Shown piece after piece: positions 1 through 9,260 of a stretch of DNA of 64,000 nucleotides. The position numbers were made by a program, and so were the translations under genes. Position 1 is the first letter of the stretch. Every line of letters begins with the position of its first letter. Origin of the DNA: Quillaja saponaria (taxonomy: Eukaryota > Streptophyta > Magnoliopsida > Fabales > Quillajaceae); assembly GCA_029379385.1 (NCBI GenBank), contig CM055614.1, forward strand, positions 19,759,994-19,823,993. The letters are read 5' to 3'. The notes below the pieces were generated by a model, which did no database searches, was not told where the DNA came from, and saw only the letters and a program-made list of their open reading frames with translations.

Positions 1-1378
1 GCGAAGAAGAAAGCAATAAATCTTGTGTTTGGTAATTGGGAGGATTCCTACAATGAGCTTCCTAGATATTTAAATGCACTTCGTGTCACCAATCCCAGCA
101 CACGCTTCGAATGGAAAGTGAACCCAACTAATAATCCTGGATAGGTTATATTCCAACGAATATTTTGGGCTTTCGGGCCATCTATCGATGCCTTCCATCA
201 TTGCAGACCAGTTCTTCAGATTGACGGCACATTCCTAAATGGAAAGCACACGGGAAAATTGTTGGTTGCAACAGCTATTGATAGTAACAATAGTTTAGTT
301 CCAGTTGCATTTGCAGTTGTTGAGGAGGAGAACACAAATAGTTGGGGATGGTTTTTAAGTTTGCTTCGCATGCATGTAACGCAACGGATGGGTATTTGCT
401 TAATATCTGATCGTCATACCGGGATAATTGCTGCTGCTTCAGATCCTCGGAATGGCTAGACTGAGCCTTATAGGTATCACTGTTTTTGTGTTAGGCATAT
501 TGCAAGCAATTTTCATAAGACCCACAAGAATATGAAAGCAAAAGAATCTCCTCATCCACACTGCTAGTCAAACTCAAAAACACAAATTCGATAAATATTT
601 CAAAAAGTTTGTCTGCCTAGACCTATGAGTATACTGCATGGATTGGTAGAATTCCGTTGGAGCAGTGGGCATTGGCATATGATGGAGGTCAATGCTTTGA
701 CTTCATGACCACGAACTTGGGGGTGTGCATGAACAATGTTTTGAAGGGAGTGCGACAAGTCTCAATCACTACACTGGTGCGGTTGACATTTTACCGTTGT
801 GTTAAATATTTCGTGGAACATCGGGCATACATTAATGCTCAGCTAAATGCTGGCAATCAATACACAACCGACACTATAAACAAAATCCAAAATTAGACAG
901 AGAGAGCCGGTGGACACAAGTTGAGACAGTTTCATACCGGTTTAAGGATAATTAAAATAAAGAATCAATTTTGTAGATGGCAAGCCCAAAAGGGTGGCAA
1001 CCAGTATACTGTGCGTTTAAATGAAAGAACTTGCACATGCAACAAACCCCATCAATACATTCTCTCGTGCTCGCATGTTATAGCAGCTTGTGCAAGCATG
1101 CATCTAAACTATAACGACTTTATTGGTGAGTGGTATAAACTGAGAAATCAGGAGCTTGTATACATTCCACAATTCAGCCCAGTGATGCACGATGACTATT
1201 GGTCAAAATTCCAGTTCCCCACGTGCTTCTCAACATATCCAAATTGCGAAAGAAGGGTATGCCGAAAACACATCGCATTCATAATGAGATGGACATTACA
1301 GAGTCTGTGAGGCAACATAGGTGTGGTTTATGTAGGCAGGAGGGACACAATTGTAAAAATTATCCTAACATTACATAA
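1..1378 (+). pseudogene. Mutator-like (MULE, mudrA-type) transposase, decayed
   Basis: Transposase of a Mutator-like DNA transposon; such proteins cut and reinsert the element in the nucleus with a DDE active site. Visible in order: an N-terminal stretch before the domain, the first catalytic Asp in QIDGTF (about 220-240), the second in ISDRH (about 403-417), CFCVRHIASNFHK (478-516), the DGGQ/MTTNL block (about 680-720) and a SWIM zinc finger (CTC at 1032-1040, CSH at 1069-1077), then a zinc-knuckle-like CGLC..GH segment (1322-1354) in another frame. In-frame stops lie at 142, 457, 565 and 894, with frame changes between 567 and 657 and near 1308. Where the third acidic residue (EF) is expected I read KF, so the active site also looks lost. 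The 5' end is outside the window. Family call is firm; inactivity is read directly. Confidence 0.88.
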
Positions 1379-1678
1379 TCTTAAAACACAACTTCCATGA
1401 TTGCATTCCTTACTTTAATGTAAATGTAAGAGTTTTCCTATTTATGTATTTCTTTCTAGTTTTTTATTATGCAGATATTAGGTATTATGTCCCCTACATG
1501 TCATGTAAAATTATTTTGAGAATTAATAAATATTATTGTCGTGTATTATAGTAATATTATTAAGAATTTTTCTAGTATTTGTCATTTTATCTAAGTCTTT
1601 CCCCATTACATTAAATCGTAACATTATTGTCGTGCATGCATATTAACATTGTATTTGATTTGTCTTTTGTTATGCAGA
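1379..1678. other. Spacer between transposase and PMD relic
   Basis: AT-rich, with no coding signal in any frame that I can recognise. It is probably the 3' untranslated part of the transposase unit and the internal spacer of the element. Confidence 0.4.
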
Positions 1679-3754
1679 TTCATGGATCTCGTAGTCCTAG
1701 TAGATCTTTCAGTCCTTAAACTACATGATAGCCATCGATCCATTAGAGTTTTCACGGATCATGAAGTATGTAAATAAAAAATCGATTTACCTTTAATTTG
1801 TCTATTTTATTTTATTAGCAGAAATTTTCTTATTAATATGTTTTTAAAATTTTAGAGCGAGGCCTATGTTCTGAGATGTCGTCGGAGGGAGGTGGTGTTT
1901 GGCCGAGGGGTTCTTAATAATATTAATAATATTAATCCTCGTGTATATGACTATGACAGGTTTTGGTGGTGTGATCAGGGTAGGGTTTATTTTGCTTGAT
2001 TGGCATCTTGTGACAGCTTTAGTCGAGCGATGGAGGCTGGAGACTTACATTTTATCTGCCTCACAGCGAGGTCACCATCACACTACAGGATGTTAGTATT
2101 CTGTTGGGTTTACTTGTCAATGGTGAGCTTGTCTCTGGTCTAGTTAGTGTAGACGTCGCAACTGAGTGCGAGCGATTATTGGGAGTTGTGCCCCCTACTA
2201 CAGTCATTAAGGGTAAGACATTGAATATGAGCTGGTTAGGAATGACATTTCAGAATTTCTCAACCGACAATGATGACATTATAGCGCAGAGATATGCACG
2301 AGCTTATATATTACAGCTGATGGATGGATTGTTATTCACCAGTAAAACGAGTACACATGTGCACATTTGTTTTTTATCTCTGCTTGAAAACCTAAATGTC
2401 GCAGGACAGTATAGCTGGGGCAGTGCCTCCTTGGCATGGTTATACAGGGGATGTGCCATGCCACTCACTTTAATGCTTTTGAAATTGCTGAACCTTTGAT
2501 ATTACTCCAGGTATGGGCATGGGAGAGACTACAATTTCTCGCACTGAGGAGGGAGACAGAAATTTTGTGGCATAATCATTGTCCTTTAGGCGGGAGGTAT
2601 GTAAAATTATTGGTTTTATGCATTTGCTTATAATGTGTAGTACGTAAATGACTTGTAATTGACATTTTTAATTACTTGCAGGTGGAGAGTAAAGTTCAAA
2701 ATGACTCAAATCGGCCATAATGTGGTGTCTTGGTATAAGGAGATGCTGGACTAGATGTCAGTAGAGCAGGTAATTAGAAGTTTATGTTATATCTATGTAC
2801 CATTTAACATATTCATGTTGCAATGTTTTATTTATTAAAACATTGACACTGTTTTTGGGTTGCAGTTCATATCACTATCGTATATTGATGATGAGCTGAG
2901 TCACCTGATACCAAACTATTGTTATCGAGACTAGCATATTTGGGGTGCTAAAGTACCCTTAATATGTTTTCATATTGTTGAGTATCAGAAAGTGGATAGG
3001 GTAATACATCAGTTTGGATATCAGCAATCTATACCAGAAAACCCTGCTGACATTGAGGCCGATCAAACCTTGCAGAAATGTGATCTTCAGGGACGGGGCG
3101 TCACAGACTACCGTTGGTTACATGCTAACCACAGTCATTTGGGGCATGAGATACCATTTGGTCCAGACAGGGGAGGTTACATACAGAGTTGCACATGGTC
3201 ATGCTGCTCATATACCTGAGTACAATGAGTGGTATAGACATATCAATAGGAGATATCTTACACGAGTTGGTCTTATCCATGTTGCTCTAGCTCCTTCCTA
3301 TTCTGCTCATTTGAAATCATCATCATCATTGTCATCACAACGTTGCAGACGCAGTAGGACTAATGTCCCTGGACAGTCGGTATCTTATGGACGTGTTGAT
3401 GCTGATGTCCGACCATCAGATGTGTATATTCCGTCACCACCATATATGTCTCCACCTCCATATATGGCCAGTACTTCAGCTATGTATCAGCAGCTTATGC
3501 TGGACTTTGCACAGCAATCAAGCGAGGTTCTTAACTCTCCCATACCGCAGGTGTCATACTTTTAGTATGGTAGTACGCCAGCATCATATGACCTGGGTAT
3601 GGGTTTAAATGTGCAAGCGGAGGAAGGATTTAGCAGTGCTGATGACATACCTCAGTCAGAAGATCTTGGTGACACAGCTGATGTACCAACTAGGCGAAAC
3701 CCAGCAAGGAGGAGAATACCACGCCCATATGGTACAGGATGTCATATTTTGTAG
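1679..3754 (+). pseudogene. Plant mobile domain (PMD, aminotransferase-like) gene of a transposon
   Basis: PMD proteins (MAIN/MAIL1 in the host, many copies in MULE and Gypsy elements) act in silencing; the transposon copies are of unknown function. Recognisable blocks: LDWHLVTALVERWRLET (about 1996-2045), HSEVTITLQDVSILLG (from about 2060, next frame), LYRG, then ILLQVWAWERLQFLA (about 2498-2545), WRVKFKMTQIG after an intron, a third exon with WGAKVPLICFHIVE and DRVIHQFGYQQ (about 2940-3025), and EYNEWYRHI..RYLTRVGL (about 3220-3275). The tail is Ser/Pro/Tyr-rich and ends at a stop at 3752-3754. Frame changes near 2050, 2445 and 3170, plus stops (about 2751, 2932 and 3563), break it. Two intron-like gaps (about 2599-2682 and 2770-2865) keep GT...AG borders. 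Same strand and element as the upstream transposase. Confidence 0.8.
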
Positions 3755-4258
3755 ACCAGTATTGCCCGAAATCCTTATTTAAGTTTTTTTTTATTTTTAA
3801 TTTTTGTTTGTTACTTGTAATGGGAATAGTCTTCCTTGTTTATGTTTTAATTTAGTTATACTTGTAAATTGGAATTTACTTTTTAATAAACAAGTAGGGG
3901 TCTGCCAAACCCCCCACCACTTCAAGGTGAAAATTTTCAATTGTCTAATAATAATTATTATCTTAAATACTGAAATTATTACATAAGTCTTCAAGTATTG
4001 TTTTAATAAACAGATATGCTAGCATTATTTTATAATGAAGCATGTAATAATTAGAATGAGGTACGCAATATTTTCATGAAGTGACTACTCGTTTACGTAT
4101 TTTTACTTATAAAGCATTTAAATAGTAAATGGAAAGGCTGACATAACTTTACGTGTGAACAGACATGTTGACATTACTTTACACTCACACATTAAATCTT
4201 TGACTACTTTAGTATATATTCAAGTGACATTATTTTGACGATAACAAGAAATATTTGC
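3755..4258. other. AT-rich spacer upstream of third transposon gene
   Basis: No gene seen. It separates the PMD relic from the 211-codon gene and presumably holds that gene's promoter. Confidence 0.4.
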
Positions 4259-4268
4259 TTATATAAAC
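4259..4268 (+). promoter_or_regulatory. TATA box of the 211-codon gene
   Basis: The sequence TTATATAAAC lies about 75-85 bases before the ATG at 4343, giving room for a leader of about 50 bases that is rich in A and C (as plant 5' leaders often are). Inference from position and motif only. Confidence 0.5.
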
Positions 4269-4342
4269 AGGATTGGCCATCAGAGTTGAAAACATCAAAC
4301 AACCGTTTCTTATTAGAAACTCACACTCGATAACAAGAAAAT

Positions 4343-4978
4343 ATGCCAAGACAACCCTGCTCACATTATGGCTGTCATGGACGTTGTGGTGGTCACAGAT
4401 CATCAACTAGAACCAGACTTAAGCCATCAACACCGAGACAACATCTTCATCGTGTAGACATGTATACTAATCCGAATGAGGTTACATGGTATGGATCGAA
4501 AAGAGAGTTTCAATGGGTCCCTATATATTCTACCAATAGTCAAAATATTGCTGATCATATAATGGTCAGACCAGTTACTAATGTCTCACAAGAAAATTGG
4601 GTAGTTTGGGCAAGAGAACCTGAGTACATTAGATGGTGGGAGATAAGGTGCGAGATGGAATCATATTGTAGATTACACAAGCTGTCAGTCCCAAAAGCGA
4701 TACCTGTAACTTTACCTCGTTCAACACAAGGTGAAATAGCTCAAGTGATTGAAAGACTAAAGTCCGAAATTAACCAGATGAATCGAAGACTAGATAACTA
4801 CCATGCCTGGCATGAGGCGGTTGTTCGCCAAAACGAGTTAAGAACTCCGATGATGATGGAAGTTGAAATTGATGCGCAATATGAGAGCGATGATAACCTG
4901 TCTGACTACCCTGACAATGATTGTGATGATGATTTCGTTCATAATTTTCTTCCATCGTCTTTGCCAGCATCTTGTTAA
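4343..4978 (+). CDS. Intact 211-aa protein of unknown function inside MULE/PMD element
   Basis: I do not recognise a named family. The frame is fully open from an ATG in a good context (AAAATATGCC) to TAA. Visible parts: an N-terminal Cys/His cluster CSHYGCHGRCGGHR (residues 6-19), basic residues up to about 40, a Trp-rich middle (WVPIYSTN, WVVWAREPEYIRWWEIRCEM, about 57-112), a likely short coiled coil (about 131-165, EIAQVIERLKSEINQMNRR), and an acidic C-terminus (ESDDNLSDYPDNDCDDDF). It lies downstream of the transposase and PMD relics on the same strand, with its own TATA box and a poly(A) signal about 55 bases after the stop. By position it could be an accessory protein comparable in role to the second gene of some MULEs, or a captured host gene. 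Remaining open while its neighbours carry many lesions suggests later acquisition or selection. Confidence 0.6.
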   Translation: MPRQPCSHYGCHGRCGGHRSSTRTRLKPSTPRQHLHRVDMYTNPNEVTWYGSKREFQWVPIYSTNSQNIADHIMVRPVTNVSQENWVVWAREPEYIRWWEIRCEMESYCRLHKLSVPKAIPVTLPRSTQGEIAQVIERLKSEINQMNRRLDNYHAWHEAVVRQNELRTPMMMEVEIDAQYESDDNLSDYPDNDCDDDFVHNFLPSSLPASC

Positions 4979-5031
4979 ACAATGACACATATATTTATTT
5001 CATTATCGCCAATGTGTGGCAAGTTTTTCTA

Positions 5032-5037
5032 AATAAA
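5032..5037 (+). terminator. Poly(A) signal AATAAA
   Basis: AATAAA about 55 bases after the stop codon of the 211-codon gene. Consistent with a complete transcription unit, though AATAAA is common by chance in such AT-rich DNA. Confidence 0.35.
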
Positions 5038-5280
5038 TTATAGTATTTATAATATGTATTTGATTAATATAAATGTGCTCCATTAATTTTTAAAATAATT
5101 TAATGTTTTTTTCCTTTTACTAAATCATTTCAAATAAGTTTAAAAATTATACACTTTAAATTAAAAAAAAATATAGTAAAATTAAAAATTTGCAATATCA
5201 TACACAATAATAAAAATCAATATCATACATTATAAATATAAATTTAAAAATATCATACATTATAAGTTTAAAAAGTTTAT

Positions 5281-6160
5281 ATCATAAACTATAAATATAT
5301 AAATTAACATATACTTTATATTTAATAGATATCATGAATTTTAAAATAAATTTAAAATATCATAAACTATAATAAAAACATTTATGATACACTATAAAAT
5401 AAAAAATTATCAAAAATCTTAAATTCGAAAAATACCAAAATTTAAAAACTATCATACACTATAAATTTAAAATTTATCATATATTTTTAATTCCATATAA
5501 TTATTATACACTTAAAAATTTATCATACATTTTAAAATTTAAATATATTATAAACTATAAATATATAAATTCACATATACTTTATATTTAAAAGATATTA
5601 TGAATTTTAAAATTTTAAAATATCATAAACTATAATAAAAACATTTATGATACACTATAAATTAAAAAATTATCAAAAATCTCAAATTCTAAAAATACCA
5701 AATTTTAAAATTTTAAAACTATCTTACACTATAAATTTAAAAATTTTCATATATTTTTAATTCCTTATAATTATTATACATTTTAAAATTTATCATACAT
5801 TTTAAAATTTAAATATATCATAAACTATAATAAAAAAAATTAATGATACACTATAAAATTAAAAAATTATCAAAAATCTTAAATTCTAAAAATACCAAAA
5901 TTTTAAATTTTAAAACTATCATACACTATAAATTTAAAATTTTTCATATATTTTTAATTCCATATAATTATTATACACTTTAAAATTTATCATACATTTT
6001 AAAATTTAAATATATCATAAACTATAAATATATAAATTAACATATATTTTATATTTAAAAGATATCATAAATTTTAAAATTTTAAAATATCATAAACTAT
6101 AATAAAAACATTTATGATACACTATAAAATTAATTTTCAAAAATCTTAAATTATAGAATT
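5281..6160. repeat. AT-rich tandem array, ~265-bp unit, about 4 copies
   Basis: The marker TTTATGATACACTATA recurs at 5381, 5644, about 5840 (TTAATGATAC) and 6111, giving spacings of 263, 196 and 271. The short interval lacks the sub-block that starts ATAAACTATAAATATATAA, seen near 5285, 5550 and 6015. So one unit carries an internal deletion of about 65 bases. The flanks (4979-5280 and 6161-6360) are built from the same ATCATA/AAATTT vocabulary but are less ordered. Confidence 0.8.
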
Positions 6161-6403
6161 TTAAAATTATCATATACTTTAAATTTATAAAATATCATAT
6201 ACTAAAAATTAAAAAATTACTATATATTTTAAAATTAAAAAATATCATAGAACAAAAATTTAAAAATTTTCAAAAAATTTAAATTAAAAAATTATCATAT
6301 ATTTCACAAAAACCCATTTATAAATTATCATATATTTGAAATTAAAAAAATTTTCAACCCATAAAAAAAAGAAAAAAAAAAGGGCAAATATCAAGAGTTG
6401 TTT

Positions 6404-6430
6404 GTCTCCTCGCGGGGCCTGCGAGGGGAC
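6404..6430. repeat. GC-rich imperfect palindrome
   Basis: GTCTCCTCGCGGG followed after one base by CCTGCGAGGGGAC, a 13-bp imperfect hairpin in otherwise AT-rich DNA. It is the first of two adjacent hairpins near the right end of the MULE/PMD element. Confidence 0.75.
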
Positions 6431-6444
6431 AAAATTTGAACGAG

Positions 6445-6465
6445 ACCGGCTTTTGTAAAGCCGGT
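6445..6465. repeat. Perfect short palindrome ACCGGCTTT-N3-AAAGCCGGT
   Basis: Nine-base perfect stem with loop TGT. It follows the GC-rich palindrome by 14 bases. Such paired hairpins may belong to the subterminal region of the element (inference). Confidence 0.8.
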
Positions 6466-6466
6466 T

Positions 6467-6670
6467 TCAAACCTCATTTAGTATGGTACGCGTAGGCCAT
6501 GAGGTGTGTGCTATGGGGTCCGTGGAATGACATGGCATGGTGAGTCGAACCCAGAAAACGGTTTTTGAAAATACGATTTCAGAGTTTACCTTATTTTGGT
6601 TATTAAACTAAAAAATTTACCATTTTGTACAAAAATAGTGGGATTTAGACCCTTCTATCCAAAAACCCTA
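6467..6670. mobile_element. Right end of the MULE/PMD element
   Basis: Non-coding DNA ending where ankyrin-gene homology begins (about 6671-6680). The left end is outside the window, so terminal inverted repeats and the 9-bp target duplication typical of MULEs cannot be compared here. Confidence 0.4.
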
Positions 6671-7278
6671 TATTATGCCGTGCTGGAGCATCATGTTCTT
6701 CATCAATTCGTTCTTTTGGAACCTTGGCTTATAATTTAAGGTCTGAAAAGATCACATGTTTTAGAAAATTATTAGTTGGCATCTTTCGCAGTAAAAGGAA
6801 TATATCAAGTGACACACGTAATGCTTTATTGGTAATTCTTGTTCTTATTGCAACATCCTCCTATCAAGAAGTACTCAGTACTTTGTCCTCTGATGGTACA
6901 TCTCAAGCAGGATTCAGTGGCTTGCCACCTGCACCCACTTCGTCCAGTGCCGATGTAGATGATATATTTATTGTGTTCTACTATATTAATACCTTTGCGC
7001 TTCTTGTGTCAACAATATTCATTTGCTTTCTGCTACCGAGCGAGCGTATTATGAAGCTGATGGCGGTTCCACTCTTGCTTTTCTATGGGTGCTATATGTC
7101 CTCTATGTGGGGACCTGGTCTAATCTTACTGATTGGTTTTCTTTGTTTCATTCCATTTGTTGTCCTTGTTAGGATATCGCAAATTGAAACTGATGATCAA
7201 GTGATGGCATATCTTCTCGGGCACACTCAGAAGTGTGAAAAATTCCCACGTTTGCTGGAGTATTTAAATGAAATATAG
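6671..7278 (+). pseudogene. Truncated ankyrin/4-TM (BDA1-like, PGG-domain) gene tail
   Basis: The 3' part of the same gene found at 61090-62551; nucleotide identity starts abruptly at about 6671 (TATTATGCCGTGCTGGAGC). It keeps the membrane half: RAGASCSSSIRSFG, the TM1 region NALLVILVLIATSSYQE, then TM segments INTFALLVSTIFICFLL, a third after RIMKLMAV and a fourth LLIGFLCFIPFVVLV, ending LLEYLNEI and TAG. All ankyrin repeats are missing, so there is no start codon. Compared with the sister copy it lacks the short PPKIPF segment that follows TM1, and has one instead of three 9-base ACTTCGTCC units. The family has cytoplasmic ankyrin repeats and a four-TM C-terminus linked to plant defence; this copy cannot make that protein. 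The MULE/PMD element replaced or displaced its 5' half. Confidence 0.85.
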
Positions 7279-7771
7279 CACTGCAACAACTTGTCTTCCT
7301 GCTCATTGTTCAAGCCATGGTTTAGGGGAAATTGACATCTCACATTGCGTTTGCACATTTTAAGTAATCATTTGCATGACTATTTACTATTTATAATTGT
7401 ACTAATATATGTACTTGTGACTTTGGGGTAGTACTATCAGAAGCAGGATTTTATATCTTTGGTGACACTTGAATTGCCTACCATTTTATCGCTTCCTGCC
7501 AATGTTTGCACCTTTTGGACACCACATTTCTCATCTATAATGCAAGTTCTATGCTCCATGTTTGCGTTTGCAAATTAACTCGTTATAGTGCTCTTTTTGC
7601 CATGATATAAACACATTCACATGCACACGATCTTTGGGTCAGTACTATTAGAAGCAGGATTCTAAATCTTTGGTGACACTTGAATTGCGTACCATTTTAT
7701 CGCTTCCTGCCAATGATTGCACCTTTTGGACACTGCATTGCTCCTCTATAATGCAAGTTCTAGTGTCACGG
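7279..7771 (+). repeat. 3' flank duplicated with 62566-63000, plus internal 210-bp duplication
   Basis: Sequence after the stop (ACTGCAACAACTTGTCTTCC...) matches the flank of the second ankyrin copy, so the duplication includes 3' DNA. Within it, 7421-7552 and 7632-7762 are near-identical (CTTTGGGGTAGTACTATCAG versus CTTTGGGTCAGTACTATTAG), offset 210-211 bases. The copy near 62790-62930 has only one such unit. Confidence 0.8.
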
Positions 7772-8797
7772 CCTTGGAAAATTCCATTGGGTTCACTAGA
7801 ATAGTAATAGAAATTCTTAACTCTCTTGGAATAAGAAGCTGGTTAGTTAACTAGTTTAGTTTTGAAACTTTAGAGATAAAGTTTGATACTAAGGATTACT
7901 TTTAAGAATTTGTTTGTAAATTATATTTGCAATCTTTTTTTCTTTTTTTTCCTAATTATTTGAGCATCTAAGTTGTTGATATCGTTTTAGGTTCTTCGAA
8001 AACTTCTCTTGGAGCTGTGTGATCGTTGTTTTAGAATCACTTGGTTTAGCGTGATTTGTGAGTAGGTAATTTTTATAACTTGATACTTTAATATGCGCTA
8101 TAAAATATACGTAATTTGTCGTGACTAAGTAAAATAAAAATAAAAAATTCACAAAATAAAATAAAATAATAATAATACAATTTAAAGTAAAAGAATACTT
8201 GTAATATATATATGTACGTGTAATGCAAAAATTAATTTTTAACATATTATTGATTGACTTGGAAATTGAATTGAATTTATGAAATTTTATTGAAAAGCAA
8301 GACAAGCATATAAATAAAATTAACTAGTTACTACTTGTATATATAAGTATATATGTATATAATTGAAGGATGATTTTCCACCACACACTTCAAACACTGA
8401 CCTTGACTTCACTTGATTTTTTTTTTTTTTTTTTCCCTACTTCTATACCGAATTAGCATTTTTTTTAATTCCGTTTTCTTTCTTGTTCTTTCGTGAAGCT
8501 TTCTCGCTCCTAGTGACCGAGGCAGCTTGGTTGGCTGCAAGTTTTTTTCCTTTCTGCCATTTACTCCTTCTTGGAACTTATTTCCATTTTCTTGTGCACT
8601 TTTGCTTTATATTCCACTTTGTTGGTGGAGCTTCCTAGAACTTCGTTGAGGGCATCGACAATCTTTGGTTATAAGTTGAGATGAAACCGAGCAAATGCTT
8701 CTAGAGACTGAAGTCTAGGGAGCAATCTAGGTTTAACGCTAAAGGCTTCTAGGGAGCTTGCAGGACTCACTCAGCAACAACTTAGAGACTGAAGTCA
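7772..8797. other. Possible Gypsy-type LTR debris, no gene
   Basis: Begins TGTCACGGCC, a common start of plant Gypsy LTRs, exactly where ankyrin-flank homology stops. The rest is AT-rich with a poly(T) run near 8420-8436. No coding sequence recognised. LTR identity is an inference from the first bases and the sharp boundary. Confidence 0.3.
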
Positions 8798-9260
8798 AAG
8801 GCCAAAGTTCTTAAACTCCTACTTAATCTCAACCTCAGTAACAGTAGAAGGCAAATTTCTCACATAGACAAATTTAAGTTCACCTTCTTCTTCTAGTCCA
8901 AAGCCTTCCTCTGTGACCTCAATCCCAGTTTCAAGAAAATATGTAGATGTAGAGCTTGGTCGCTAGAGGACGAGCTATGCTGTATGATTCAGCTACGAAT
9001 AGTTAGAACACTCTTAAAAGTAGGCTGAGGAGTAGTGGTCAACCCAGACTATCCTTTGGAAACTCGCAAAATTGATGCCTAAGTTTTTTTATCAGGCTCT
9101 TTAGCGAGTTCCTCTATGCAAGCAACAGGTGGTTTATATACCACCGCACTTTCAGAAGAAGTAGATGTCTCCTCGGCAGGAGTTTCCTCCACCACAGTTT
9201 CAGGTTCCACTTTTTCCTGCTGCACTGGAAAACTGTATTTGTCTACTGGATCATCCTCTA
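8798..9260 (-). pseudogene. G3BP-type NTF2/RRM protein retropseudogene fragment
   Basis: Reading the minus strand gives the linker of a plant G3BP-like RNA-binding protein (NTF2 domain plus RRM, stress-granule type): acidic DDPVDKY..VEPETVVEE, SAVVYKPPVACIEELAKEPDK, ASILRVSKG and TTTPQPTFKSV, then the RRM start FVYVRNLPSTVTEVEIK with EFKNFG. Stops follow KKT, SKG and VEIK, and there is a frame shift before the RRM. No introns interrupt the stretch, which suggests a processed copy. The NTF2 domain and the rest of the RRM are missing. Upstream (9261-9430) I could not match anything with confidence. Confidence 0.65.

Noticed and set aside
7952..8305. 117-codon minus-strand open frame
   Set aside because: AT-rich Ile/Phe/Tyr/Asn composition, no motif, in LTR-like debris.
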